Part shown: positions 1 to 11,465 of the stretch, piece after piece
Layout: the number at the start of each line of letters is the position of its first letter
How positions within the stretch are numbered: the stretch's first letter is position 1
Source of the DNA: Turnera subulata
Taxonomy: Eukaryota > Streptophyta > Magnoliopsida > Malpighiales > Passifloraceae
NCBI GenBank assembly: GCA_028386065.3
Contig: JAKUCV010007793.1
Coordinates: forward strand, 21,259 to 85,258
Direction: 5' to 3'
Length of the DNA stretch: 64,000 bases
Notes under the pieces: model-generated
The model's database searches: none
The model's input: only the letters and a program-made list of their open reading frames with translations
What the model was told of the DNA's origin: nothing
Translations under genes and position numbers: made by a program

Positions 1-627
1 TGCCTGAGGCGTGGGAACGATTTCAGGATCTCATCCGACACTGCCCAGGCCACACGGTGTATCCACCCACACTGTTAGGAATTTTCTATGGTGCTATGTC
101 TACTGCAGATAGACACACGCTCAACACTGCAGCTGGAGGAAAATTTAAGATGGCGCCATACGAAGAAGCCAAGAGGATTATGCTAGACCTCCCTGAGGAA
201 GATGAACCGCACCGCAACACAAGGGCCGTCCATCATGTAGACAAAATACAAATATGGAGGCCTAGATTGTTGCCCTTACCAAGGAGCTTAAGGACCTTAA
301 AGTGAAGACCCTGCAACCAGTAGCACAGTTGCAACCAATTTTACAACATAACCCCTGTGAAGTATGCGAAGGTCCACATCCTTTCCTTGAATGCCCGGAA
401 CACTATTCGGAGGAAGAAAATTTCATTGATCGACGCCCAAGTCAGTCCTACAACAGCTACAATCAGGGATATAATCAGGGGTGGCGTCAAAATTCCAATT
501 CGAATTACCAGCAGCAACATTAACAGTACCAGCAGCCTTATCAACAGCAGCAGTAGCGACAAGGAGGGCAGCAAGGAAATTCCTCGGATCTGATGGGGAT
601 GATGAAGCAGATTCTGGAGGGACAGAA
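1..627 (+). pseudogene. Gypsy (Tat/Athila-type) gag fragment
   Basis: Frame 3 from the window edge reads a retrotransposon capsid segment (EAWERFQDLIRHCPGH, then FYGAMSTADRHTLNTAAGG) typical of plant Tat/Athila Gag. After a frameshift near 270-300 a second frame carries a C-x2-C type nucleocapsid segment (CEVCEGPHPFLECP) and a Gln/Asn-rich tail with in-frame stops at about 522 and 555. The reading is cut at 627/628 by the left LTR of a Copia element. Protease and polymerase are not present. The 3' end of a Tat/Athila-type element at 9755-12772 lies in the same orientation and may be the other half of this copy, but that is inference. Confidence 0.75.
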
Positions 628-2149
628 TGTTAGTGTAATATGCCCAAAAGCCAATCATTGGATGATTGTATATAGTCATGTATATACATTAAGGTTATTC
701 CAATAAATATGTTTATGTGATAAATGCTTGCACATATTTATAACCCTAGAATATTTTATATTCTTAAATGTCCCTAGTTGATTATTATTATGGATGGGTT
801 GTAATAATAAATTAAGACTAGCGTATGCTGAGAATTATATGAGATATGAATTCTACATACGGGTACAAGTTAGAGAACTTGTGGTCTGGACTGACCCAAC
901 ATAAGAACACTACATGGAACGTTATATGATTGTCAATAGTGGTTCTTATATGTACTGTCCTTTGACCTGAGATCATCAAGGTTCCCAACATGTTAGTCAT
1001 ATACTTTGATATTACTCTTGGCTATTCATAACTGAGTAGACCTTAGTGTAATCATTGGGTATATGATAAGTGTGTAGTGAGTTTTGTATGATCAAGATGG
1101 AATTCGTCCAACCCATATAAAGGGTATATTATCAGTTGGGTCTCTTGATAGAGTTGAACTGTAAATGCATAGCCATGCTCGGATTATGTGATATGGTGAT
1201 ATCATTAGTATCCGTTTTACACAGTTAACTCGGGGAACAAGAAACTTAGATTAAACATATACGAGATTGACTTATTCCATGTCTCGTGTTTAATCTTGAT
1301 AATGTTACGAAAGGACGATGACATGCTTCCGAGGCATATTGAATCAGTACTGATCTTGTCGTTTGGGTAGCAATGATGTGTTGCTAGACACCGCTCATTG
1401 TTTATAATTGTAAAATGATATTTTATAATTATTGCCAAACGTTACAAGTGCCTACTGGGTCACACACTTAGAACTGTTGATTCGAGCAGGTGGTTGAACC
1501 AGGGTTGAACCGTGGTTCGACCAAGTGGGTGGACCATGGTTGAACCTTGGTTGGACCATGGTTGGACTAGGTCGTTTTGGGCTGATTTGGATCACTAATT
1601 ATCAGAATTATTGAACCAAAATTAATTCCATATGATGTGTAATCCCATTAATGCTTAGTGGAGCATTAAGACATAGTGGAGACATGATTAGACTTAAAGT
1701 ATAATCATGATGGTTAATGCATGAAGATGTTGGCCATTGTCTCATTAATCTATGCATTAATTGTGTGTATAAATAGGGCTTGATGATCAGATTATCAATA
1801 CACACAACATTCACACACAATTCAGATTACACACCCATTCTTTGAGAAAGAAAGAAACACCACATAGCTTCCGGAAATCCGTAGCTAGCACAACGGTTCG
1901 GGAGTGCTCGGGCTGGAGATCATGAGATGTTTTCCAACCAGAGATCGAAGGTTCATGTGGATACCGTAGAGGGGCGGGATTTCTTTCCGGCTCTAGCTGA
2001 TTCGGCACAATAGTTGAGTGAAAGATCTCAACCGATTCAGGTACACAAAAATTGTTATTCGGTTTAGTTACTTTCACTTGGATCCTCCATGGTTTCTGGG
2101 TTTTTTCCGCTGCATTTGATTGTCAAGTTTGCATGCCCAGTTACTTACA
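628..2149 (+). repeat. 5' LTR of Copia element 1
   Basis: This 1522-bp repeat matches 6889-8257 almost continuously, starting TGTTAGTGTAATATGCCC. The termini are short inverted repeats (TGTTAGT at the left, ACTTACA at the right). Near 1491-1569 it holds about eight degenerate copies of a TGGTTGAACCA/ACCATGGTTGG unit. A promoter is expected in this LTR, but I could not fix a TATA box or transcription start. Confidence 0.9.
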
Positions 2150-2979
2150 GTGGTAGCGGAGCCTCTTGTGAAACGCTAAACCGAATTTGTTGTGCATATG
2201 TATGACATGCTCATATTGATATATATGATATGCTGTATTTATGTAGCATTTTCATGATATGTTGAATTCGTTTTTGTATGTGTGATATATGTTGAGGTTT
2301 GTTTTGTCAAAAGTGTGACAACAAGTACTTGATTGGTATGTGATATCAATCAAGGTGTTTTTGGCAGTAAGTCAAATGAGTTCGATTAGGAAAATCGATT
2401 GTCGGTTATCGTATAGATCGATTGTCGTCCTTTGTCAGGTGCAAGGTTGTGAATTAATACACTGTGCAAGTGAGTCATGTCTAGGAGGCTGGGTTTTAAA
2501 TGAACCTTTGTTCCTCTAGTCTTTCCTAGGGATTTATCTTGGAATGACAATTCTGTCTTAGGAGATTGGCTACGCCATCTTTCCTGGGAATTATCGAATC
2601 AGTTCAATTCATTTCTTGTACGAGCACTATTCACCACAAGAAATTTCTTAGATCGAGGAGCTAGTCAGTCTTTGATCACAAGTTAAACTTCGATGTTCTT
2701 GAACACTGCCGATCAGATTCTCACAACATCGATGTTCAATGTTAGACATCAATGTTCTAATGTATTTTTGGTTTCCAAGTTTACAAAACATCAATATATG
2801 ATTTATCAAGAACATGCATATGATGTATAGGAATAATATGTTGATGTAAATATTAAGTTCCTCTTGTGTTGCCTTCCATGATAAGCACTCATCATTGCTT
2901 AGATCAATACTTGGTAGGTTTTGCCAAAGCAAGGTGCCAATATTTATCCTAGCAAGGTGCGACGGGATAATTGTAATAT
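2150..2979 (+). other. Leader of Copia element 1, primer-binding site to gag
   Basis: The leader starts with TGGTAGCGGAGCC, a variant of the initiator-Met tRNA primer site common in Copia elements. The rest is AT-rich and shows no convincing coding frame. It contains one exact copy of the palindrome AACATCGATGTT at 2725-2736 and a related TTCGATGTT at about 2691. The same palindrome forms an array in the LTRs of the Copia at 27372-32826. Confidence 0.6.
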
Positions 2980-3332
2980 NNNNNNNNNNNNNNNNNNNNN
3001 NNNNNNNNNNNNNNNNNNNNNNNNNNNNNNNNNNNNNNNNNNNNNNNNNNNNNNNNNNNNNNNNNNNNNNNNNNNNNNNNNNNNNNNNNNNNNNNNNNNN
3101 NNNNNNNNNNNNNNNNNNNNNNNNNNNNNNNNNNNNNNNNNNNNNNNNNNNNNNNNNNNNNNNNNNNNNNNNNNNNNNNNNNNNNNNNNNNNNNNNNNNN
3201 NNNNNNNNNNNNNNNNNNNNNNNNNNNNNNNNNNNNNNNNNNNNNNNNNNNNNNNNNNNNNNNNNNNNNNNNNNNNNNNNNNNNNNNNNNNNNNNNNNNN
3301 NNNNNNNNNNNNNNNNNNNNNNNNNNNNNNNN
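2980..3332. other. Assembly gap (353 N)
   Basis: A run of 353 undetermined bases falls where the N-terminal half of Gag of Copia element 1 should be. Any reading frame drawn across it is meaningless. The stated length may or may not reflect a measured distance. Confidence 0.99.
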
Positions 3333-6300
3333 GCTTACAAGAAGCATGTTGATGATGCATTGGATGTTGCATGCCTTATGCTTGTTATCATGGACTCTGA
3401 GCTTTAGAAGCAACATGAGAACTTGGATGCGTTCGATATGATCGAACATCTGAAAATGCTTTTTGAAGAGCAAGCAAGGCATGAGAGGTATGAGACCTCT
3501 AAGGCATTGTTCCAATGCAAGATGGCTGAGTCATCACCGGTGAGACCTCATGTGCTCAAAATGATTGGATACATGAAGAGCCTTGAGGGTCTAGGTTTTC
3601 CTTTGTAAAAGGAGTTGGCTGTTGATCTAGTCCTGCAATCATTGCCGGATAATTACAGCCAATTTGTCATGAATTTCAATATGAATCATCTTGACAAATC
3701 CTTGTCTGAGTTGCTTAACATGTTAGGAACAGTTGAGCAACAGATGAAGGCAAACAAATCCAACAGCATATTGATGGTTGGAAATGGCAAAGGAAAGGGT
3801 AAAGCCAAGTTTTACAAGAAGAAGAAATGTGCCAAAAAGTTTGGTGCATGTGCATCTTCTTGTTCTCATGTGCTGAAACCCAAAGGTGGTATTGCAAAGG
3901 AATGACAATATTTCCATTGCAACAAACCTGGCCATTGGAAGCGTAACTGCCCTATTTACCTTGAAGAGGTGAAGAAACAGAAGGGAAGTAAGACTTCCGC
4001 TTCAGGTATTTTTGTTATAGAGGCAAATATCTCTATCTCTGCATCATTGGTATTAGATACCGGATGTGGTTCTCACATTTGTGTAAATGTGCAGGAACTG
4101 AGAAAGAGTAGAAGATTAGCAAAGGGAGAGAAAGACCTACGCGTTGGAAATGGAGCAAGAGTTGCTGCATTAGCCGTAGGGACTTACCATCTACCTTTAC
4201 CGAGTGGTTTCGTTTTAGAACTTGACGATTGTTATTATGTTCCTACCACAAGCAGGAATTTGATTTCTCTTTCTTGTCTGGACAAGAAAGGTTTTTCATT
4301 TGTAATAAAGAAAAATTGTTGTTCTATTTATTTCAATGATATTTATTATGGTGGTGCATATTTGAGCAATGGTTTGTACGTTCTAAACCTAGAAACACCA
4401 ATCTATAACATTAATACGAAGAAGGTTAGATTAAACGATTCTAATGAAACCTATCTCTGGCATTATCGATTGGGCCATATAAACAAGACTCGTATTTCTA
4501 AACTCCATAAAGATGGACTTTTAGACTCATTTGATTTTGAATCATATGAGACATGTGAGTCATGTTTATTAGGCAAAATGACGAAGGCTCTTTTTGCTGG
4601 TAAAGGTGAAAGAGCTTCGGACTTGTTAGGTCTTATACATTCTGATGTATGCGGACCTATGTCAACACAGGCTAGAGGTTGATTTCAACACTTCATTACA
4701 TTTACTGATGATTACAGTAGATATGGCTATGTGTATCTAATGAAGCACAAGTCAGAATCCTTTGAAAAGTTCAAAGAATTCAAGAGTGAAGTACAGAATC
4801 AACTCGGCAAGAGTATTAAAATGCTTCGATCTGATTGAGGAGGTGAATACTTAGACCGAGATTTTCTTGATCATCTAAAGCAATGTGGTATTGTATCACA
4901 ACTTACTCCACCAGGTACGCCTCAATAGAATGGTGTATCTGAAAGGAGGAATAGAACTTTGTTAGACATGGTTCGTTCTATGATGAGTCAAGTTGACCTT
5001 CCTTTTTCATTTTGGGGATATCCATTATTGAGTGCTGCATTTACACCTAACTATGTTCCATCTAAATCGGTTGAAAAGACACCATATGAGAAATGGACTG
5101 GGAAGCGTCCCAATTTGTCTTTTATGAGGATTTGGGGTTGTGAGGCTTACGTGAGACGTCAAGCATCAGACAAACTCGGTCCTAAATCTGACAAGTGCCT
5201 TTTTGTTGGATATCCTAAGGAAACTAAAGGATATTATTTCTATAATCCCACATAGCACAAAGCGTTTGTTGCTCGTACTGCTATTTTTCTAGAAAGAGAA
5301 TTTATTTCTAGAGAGATCAGTGGGAGGAAAATAGAACTCGAAGAAGTTTGAGGTATTGAGGTATGGAACAAGGACATGAACCACAAGTTGTTGTGGGTGA
5401 GAATCCTGTACCTGTAACACACGGACCGCGTAGGTCTGATAGGACTCGGTATGAGCCTGAGAGATATGGATTTCTTATGACTCATACTGGAGACGTGATG
5501 CTCATTGATGAGAATGAGCCCACTTCCTATCAACAAGCTATTACGAGTCCAGACTCTAGGAAGTGGCTAGAAGCCATGAATTCGGAGATGGAATCCATGT
5601 ATGAAAACAAGGTATGGACCTTGGTTGATCCACCTAAAGGGGTAAAACCCATAGGGTGCAAATGGGTCTTTAAGAAAAAGACCGACATGGATGGTAATGT
5701 GATTACCTTTAAAGGGAGACTGGTTGCGAAAGGTTTCAAGCAAGTTCATGGTACTGACTATGATGAAACTTTCTCGCCAGTTGCCATGGTTAAATCCATC
5801 CGGATTCTATTGGCCATAACAGCATACCATGACTATGAGATATGGCAAAATGGATGTCAAAACCGCTTTCCTTAATGGAAATCTTTTAAGGAAGTGTACA
5901 TGACACAACCTGAAGGTTTTGTCAATCCAGAGAATGCTAATATGGTATGCAAGTTGCAAAGATCCATTTTTATGGATTGAAGCACGCTTCTAGGAGTTAG
6001 AATCTTTGTTTTAATCTAGTGATCAAAGAGTTTGGTTTCATTAAAAATGAAGATGAACCATGTGTTTACAAGAAAGTTAGTGGGAGCATTATTGTTTTCT
6101 TGTTATTGTATGTTGATGACATTCTGCTCATTGGGAATGATATTCCAACACTACAGTCTGTAAAGACTTGGTTAGGAAAGAATTTCTCAATGAAGGACTT
6201 AGGAGAGGCTGCCTGCGTGCTAGGTATAAAGATCTATAGAGATAGATCCAAAAGGCTTCTTGGGCTAAGTCAAAGTACATATATTGACAAAGTGCTAAAG

Positions 6301-6815
6301 AGGTTTAGCATGCAAGATTTCAAGAAAGGTTTCTTGCCCATGTCACATGGCATATCTCTCTCAAAGAATCAATGTCCTAGTACATCTAATGAGAGAGAGC
6401 AGATGAGTAAGATCCCTTATGCATCTGCAATAGGATCTATCATGTATGCCATGCTATGTACTCGACCGGAAGTCGCATATGCTTTGAGTGTCACAAGCAG
6501 CTATCAATCTGATCCCGGTGAGAGTCACTGGACAGCGGTTAAGAACATCCTTAAGTACTTGAGAAGGACTAAGGATGCATTCCTTGTCTATGGAAGCGTT
6601 GATGAGCTTGTTGTAAAGGATTACACAGATGCTAGCTTCCAAGCAGATAGGGATGATTTTAGATCGCAGTCAGGTTATGTGTTTTGTCTTGGAGGTGGTG
6701 TTGTTTGCTGGAAAAGTTCCAAGCAAGAAACAGCTACCGACTCTACAACTGAGGCTGTGCAAAGTTCCATCTAAAAACTCTATAGCAGATCCATTGACAA
6801 AGCCTCTCACATAGC
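3333..6815 (+). pseudogene. Copia element 1 gag-pol, multiply broken
   Basis: In order I can read: a Gag C-terminal part (3333-3905); a zinc knuckle at about 3910-3950, whose first Cys has become Tyr (YFHCNKPGHWKRNC); an aspartic protease with DTGCGSH near 4057; integrase with HHCC zinc residues, GPMSTQARG and, beyond a stop, SERRNRTLLD; reverse transcriptase from about 5500 with FKGRLVAKGF and YVDDILLIGN; and RNase H ending DPLTKPLT. At least seven stops interrupt it. Several fit C-to-T change of CAG or CGA codons (for example PQ*NG at about 4927 and RSD*GG at 4836). There are frameshifts at about 5850 and 5960. RNase H jumps from DSTTEA straight to KVPSKNSIADPL, so roughly the central two-thirds of that domain has been deleted. 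It encodes no functional polyprotein. Confidence 0.9.
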
Positions 6816-6888
6816 GGAAGCATGATGGTTATGCTACATCCATTGGTATTAGAAACATGGATGATTGGCTTTAGTGCAAGTGGGAGAT

Positions 6889-8257
6889 TGTTAGTGTAAT
6901 ATGCCCAAAAGCCAATCATTGGATGATTGTATATAGTCATGTATATACATTAAGGTTATTCCAATAAATATGTTTATATGATAAACGCTTGCACATATTT
7001 ATAACCCTAGAATATTTTATATGCTTAAATGTCCCTAGTCGATTATTATTATGGATGGGTTGTAATAATAAATTAAGACTAGCGTATGTTGAGAATTATA
7101 TGAGATATGAATTCTACATACGGGTACAAGTTAGAGAACTTGTGGTCTGGACTGACCCAACATAAGAACACTACATGGAACGTTATATGATTGTCAATAG
7201 TGGTTCTTATATGTACTGTCCTTTGACCTGAGATCATCAAGGTTCCCAACATGTTAGTCATATACTTTGATATTACTCTTGGCTATTCATAACTGAGTAG
7301 ACCTTAGTGTAATCATTGGGTATATGATAAGTGTGTAGTGGGTTTTGTATGATCAAGATGAAATTCGTCCAACCCATATAACGGGTATATTATCAGTTGG
7401 GCCTCTTGATAGAGTTGAACTGTAAATGCATGGCCATGCTCGGATTATGTGATATGGTGATATCATTAGTATCCGTTTTACAAAGTTAACTCGGGGATCA
7501 AGAAACTTAGATTAAACATATAAGAGATTGACTTATTCCATATCTCATGTTTAATCTTGATAATGTTACGAAAGGACGATGACATGCTTCCGAGGCATAC
7601 TGAATCAGTACTGATCTTGTCGTTTGGGTAGCAATGATGTGTTGCTAGACACCGCTAATTGTTTATAATTGTAAAATGAGATTTTACAATTATTGCGGAA
7701 CACTACTAGTGCCTACAGGGTCATACACTTAGAACTGTTGATTCAAGCAGCTGGTTGAACCATGGTTGGACCGTGGTTCGACCAAGTGGATGGACCATGG
7801 TTGAACCTTGGTTGGACCATGGTTGGACCGGGTCGTTTTGGGCTGATTTGGTTCACTAATTATCAGAATTATTGAACCAAAATTAATACCATATGATGTG
7901 TAATCCCATTAATGCTTAGTGGAGCATCCATTAATGCTTAGTGGAGCATTAAGACATAGTGGAGACATGATTAGACTTAAAGTATAATCATGATGGTTAA
8001 TGCATGATGATGTTGGCCATTGTCTCATTAATCTATGCATTAATTGTGTGTATAACTAGGGCTTGATAATCAGATTATCAATACACACAACATTCACACA
8101 CAATTCAAATTACACACCCATTCTTTGAGAAAGAAAGAAACACCACATAGCTCTCGGAAATCCGCAGCTAGCACAACGGTTCGGGAGTGCTCGGGTCGGA
8201 GATCATGAGATGTTTTCCGACCAGAGATCGACAATGCGTGTGGATATCGTAGAGGGA
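6889..8257 (+). repeat. 3' LTR of Copia element 1, truncated
   Basis: This copy matches the 5' LTR from its first base to the equivalent of about position 1972, then stops at GTAGAGGG and passes into sequence leading to a SINE-like inverted repeat. It also has a private tandem duplication of about 24 bp around 7904-7950 (CCATTAATGCTTAGTGGAGC twice). Divergence from the 5' copy is visible as scattered substitutions, so the insertion is not recent. Confidence 0.88.
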
Positions 8258-8301
8258 CCCACCACATCCTTAAGGCGCCTTTTTTGTGAAGGCCCTCCCC
8301 C

Positions 8302-8589
8302 CGAGGGACCCACTAAATCCAGGTATTGTTACATCACTCCCTCCGCCCGATTAAATCCTTTACCATGCTGCAGCACTAGGGATTCGAACTCGGGACGTGA
8401 TGCTTTTTATCCCCCTCAAGGAGAGCACCTTCACCAATTCATCTGTAGCTAAAATAGTGAAGGTGCTCTCCTTGAGGGGAATAAAAAGCATCACGTCCCG
8501 AGTTCGAATCCCTAGTGCTGCAGCATGGTAAAGGATTTAATCGGGCAGAGGGAGTGATGTAACAATACCTGGGTTTGGTGGGTCCCTCG
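8302..8589. repeat. Head-to-head inverted pair of tRNA-SINE-like sequences
   Basis: Arms 8302-8434 and 8457-8589 are reverse complements over 133 bp with four mismatches by my count, separated by a 22-bp loop. Each arm contains an RNA polymerase III B-box-like GTTCGAATCC (about 8381-8390 on the minus strand, 8502-8511 on the plus strand). The centre holds an A-box-like stretch on the minus strand, TAGCTACAGATGAATTGGTG. The likely reading is two tRNA-derived SINE copies facing away from a shared centre. A simple foldback transposon is the alternative. Transcribed RNA would form a very stable hairpin. Confidence 0.7.
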
Positions 8590-9754
8590 GGGAGAGTATG
8601 CTATGCTTACTATGCTTGGGTTATGATGTGACTTTATATGTTTGTGACAGGGGATTATGATCCCAGGATGCCCAAGCGCTCCGAAGGGAGGGAATGATTG
8701 GTATGGTTGTGCTAAAATGCTAGGTAAGTAGGTGATGCGTACTTGTGATAGTTGCTACTGTGTGCTTGCTGGGCAGATGACCCAATTGCTTGGCTGGCTT
8801 GCTATTAGCACCTTTGGTGCATGTGTTATTGATTATTGACTTATGGTTGGCTTGCTGGTTGTGCCCAAGGGGCTGTGCATCATTTGCATTTTCATCACTG
8901 CATCGATGTGGATCGTTGGCCAGTGGATCATGTGGGTAGTGCAAGCGGGGCTTGTACGTACTGTGATTGGGCACTTGTGATGTGCGCCACATGACAGGTT
9001 ATGGAACCTTGCGGAGGATTATTCCCGCTTGGTCCTGTTGACAGGTGGTCATTGCGGCGTGGGATCCGCTTGGCCAAAGGGTGGTGCTACAAAGGGCGCT
9101 GTGTGTGCTTCGGTAGCAAGCCATATGCACATTGTTGGCTATTCGGTTATGCCTCGTACGTGGGGCTGTGGGATTCGGTTGTGCATGTGTGCAGGGCTGC
9201 CAAGACATGCAAGTAGGCCCGGAGTACATCACTTGGCTTACCCGTGGGCCTGGTCACGGAGGACCGGATACCTTGCTGATTGGTGGCACGTTTGCTATGC
9301 ATTGCATGCTTTGGGTGGTTATTGCTTGTGTGCACATTTGCTTACTGAGTTTTATACTCACCCCCCCTTCTCCCCTTGTCTTGCAGGTGTGAGAATGAGT
9401 GTACGGGCAGTAGGTCGATGGGTATAGCCGCGATGGTCATTTAGTTGGTTGTTTAATTGTATTAATTTACTAAAGAGATTATAACTCGGATTGTAAGTGT
9501 TAGTGCCCCTTGTAGCAAGAATTTTATAACATTAGTGGATATGGCTTAATGAGAGAGTTTGATACAATTAGTATTTGTATGTTGCCTTTGCATTTGATTA
9601 TTGCTTCCAATACACTGCGCATATTACGAGTTAGTAACCCGCTAGGCAGAGGCAACGAATTTTTGTGAGGACAAGTATAGGCCTTGGGGTGCCTTGTGGC
9701 ACGATGTGGGTGCACATGGTGCCTGGCCGGTCGCGCTTAGGCGGGGGCGTGACA
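8590..9754 (+). mobile_element. Gypsy LTR fragment (solo or truncated)
   Basis: No coding domain is present. The segment ends GGCGGGGGCGTGACA, the kind of terminus seen in plant chromovirus (Tekay/Del-type) LTRs, and is more GC-rich than its surroundings. The left boundary merges with the SINE-like inverted repeat, so no target-site duplication was found. Short open frames here (for example 9029-9427) have no recognisable domain and are treated as chance. The family call is by terminus only. Confidence 0.45.
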
Positions 9755-11465
9755 CAGGGGCACTGTGATGGCAAACAGCAGCACTGCTAGTGAAACACAC
9801 CAATCTTGGCAAACAGAGAAGCATTCTTATCTTTTCTCCTGCACTTTTAATTTGCCAGCATGCAACATATGCCATGATGTGTGTTATATTTGCTGTGTTT
9901 TGCTACATGTCCACAATACCCCTGCATCCATGCATTTTCATGGTTTTCATCTCACGTTTGGTTTCAAGTTTGGGGGAGTCCTTCCCTTTTTGTTTTATTT
10001 TAGTTTTTATGTGTTTTGTGCTTTATTTCTGCCCCAATGAGGACACTGTGGAATATAAGTTTGGGGGAGGCAGAAATTAGCATTTCTTTTTATGTTCTGC
10101 ATTTGCATTTTATTTTTATGGCCAATTGACTTGTGTTGTGTATGCTGCTGGACTTTGTATGCATTTTCTCGATTTATTCATTGATGCAGCACACTGACAG
10201 CACCGCTGCTTACTTGCTGTTTCGATTCCTGTCTATTTTTAATTACATTTACACTGGATATTGGCTCGTTTTTAGTTAAGTGTAGTTGGTGCAGGATGTG
10301 AAATCAAAATCAGTATAGTAATCATGCCCCATTGAGGTAACAAGTGCCAATCTTTTCCTTAAAATTGGGCAGTACCTACTTGTGACTATTTTAGAACCGA
10401 CTCTTATTTTTCTTTCGAGACGAAATTTTTATCATCTTGGCATACTTGAGGATGTGATATAGGCATTGTTTGATTAGCTTAATTTTACTTTATCCTACCT
10501 ATATCACTATTTCATTTGACAACCCTGTTTGAGCCTAGGTTGATGGTCGATTTTCTTTGATATTTACCCACATCATCGCAACTTAGCTTTTTAAGCCTTG
10601 CACGACCATCATGGTGCTTTAAAGCACATTGTTCTTTGAGTTTTAGCCCGACCCTGTCTACTTGCTTTCCTAGTTCTAAATTTCAGGATGACAGTTTTGA
10701 GGCAGCGTCACTGCTAGGTGAAAAAGATGGAGTTTATTAATATTTCGAAAGGAGCTTAGTAATTCAGTGACATGCAGACTTGTAATGTACTATTGTAAGA
10801 TCAAGGGAGTTTAATAAAAAGGGTAAACGAAAGAAAAAAAAAAGAGAAAAGAGAAAAGAGAAATCAAAAGTGAAAAGAGGTACCCATTATGCTCCCTTGA
10901 AAATCTTTTGCTCACATTATCTCCCATATTCAAATTGTGTTCCAGTGTTCTAGTTTTCTTTGTATAAGTGCTTAAATTGAAGATCAAGCTATCTAAGTTA
11001 GAATCTTGGAAGGTAAGCAGCTGTTGTTAGCCTATCTATTTTTTCTTTCTTTGGTAACCTAACTTATCCCCATTACAAGAACAAGAAAGACCTGTTGATC
11101 CTTATTTATGACTTGATAGTCATTAGTGGAGATTGAAAAATTTGAGTCGGCTTATGAAATAGCAGTTTTTGGCCCTGGTACTTAACTTATCATATTGGCA
11201 TGAGAAACTTTGGTGGTTAATGGTTACTTGCTGTTTTCTTTTGATCATCTTTGTATTTGCTAACTTTGCTGGATTAGAGCTGATGATATTTCTTTCAAAA
11301 AGATATACAGGATATTGAGCAGTGAGCACTGCCGCGTGCGTGACAGGTGCTATTGATGTGTTCAATTTGAGAAAGCACTTGTAATTTCCTGCAGCATCAT
11401 TTTTCTCTATGTTCTGATTTGTGTTTTTGCTTGAGGACAAGCAAAGGTTTAAGTTTGGGGGAATT
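9755..11465 (+). mobile_element. 3' internal region of a Tat/Athila-type Gypsy element
   Basis: This long non-coding stretch has the hallmark phrases of the region between pol and the 3' LTR in plant Tat/Athila elements: TTTGGGGGAG twice (about 9970 and 10062), a purine-only A/G tract near 10820-10870, and a final polypurine tract AAGTTTGGGGGAATT just before the LTR at 11466. No polymerase or envelope-like frame is visible. Its left edge is abrupt against the preceding LTR fragment. It could be the distal part of the gag fragment at 1-627, with the pol region lost. Confidence 0.6.

Larger units (their letters stand above)
628..8257 (+). mobile_element. Copia LTR retrotransposon 1, decayed, 3' LTR truncated
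   Basis: Two direct repeats (628-2149 and 6889-8257) bracket Copia-order coding remains (gag, protease, integrase, reverse transcriptase, RNase H). The left edge is TGTTAG and the left LTR ends CTTACA. A primer-binding-like site (TGGTAGCGGAGCC) follows at 2151, and a purine-rich AAGTGGGAGA precedes the right LTR. The right LTR lacks about its last 180 bp, so no target-site duplication can be checked; the five bases left of the element are CAGAA. The element sits inside a Gypsy gag sequence and has many stops, so it is dead. The Copia assignment rests on domain order and integrase/RT motifs. The lineage looks like the Tork/TAR/Angela side of the tree, but I cannot place it firmly. Confidence 0.88.

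Noticed and set aside
2895..3407. A 170-residue frame across the N gap
   Set aside because: The frame consists mostly of undetermined bases; only the part after 3333 is real sequence (Copia Gag).
9001..9427. Overlapping frames on both strands in the Gypsy LTR fragment
   Set aside because: No recognisable domain, several overlapping frames, and the segment ends with an LTR terminus; chance frames.
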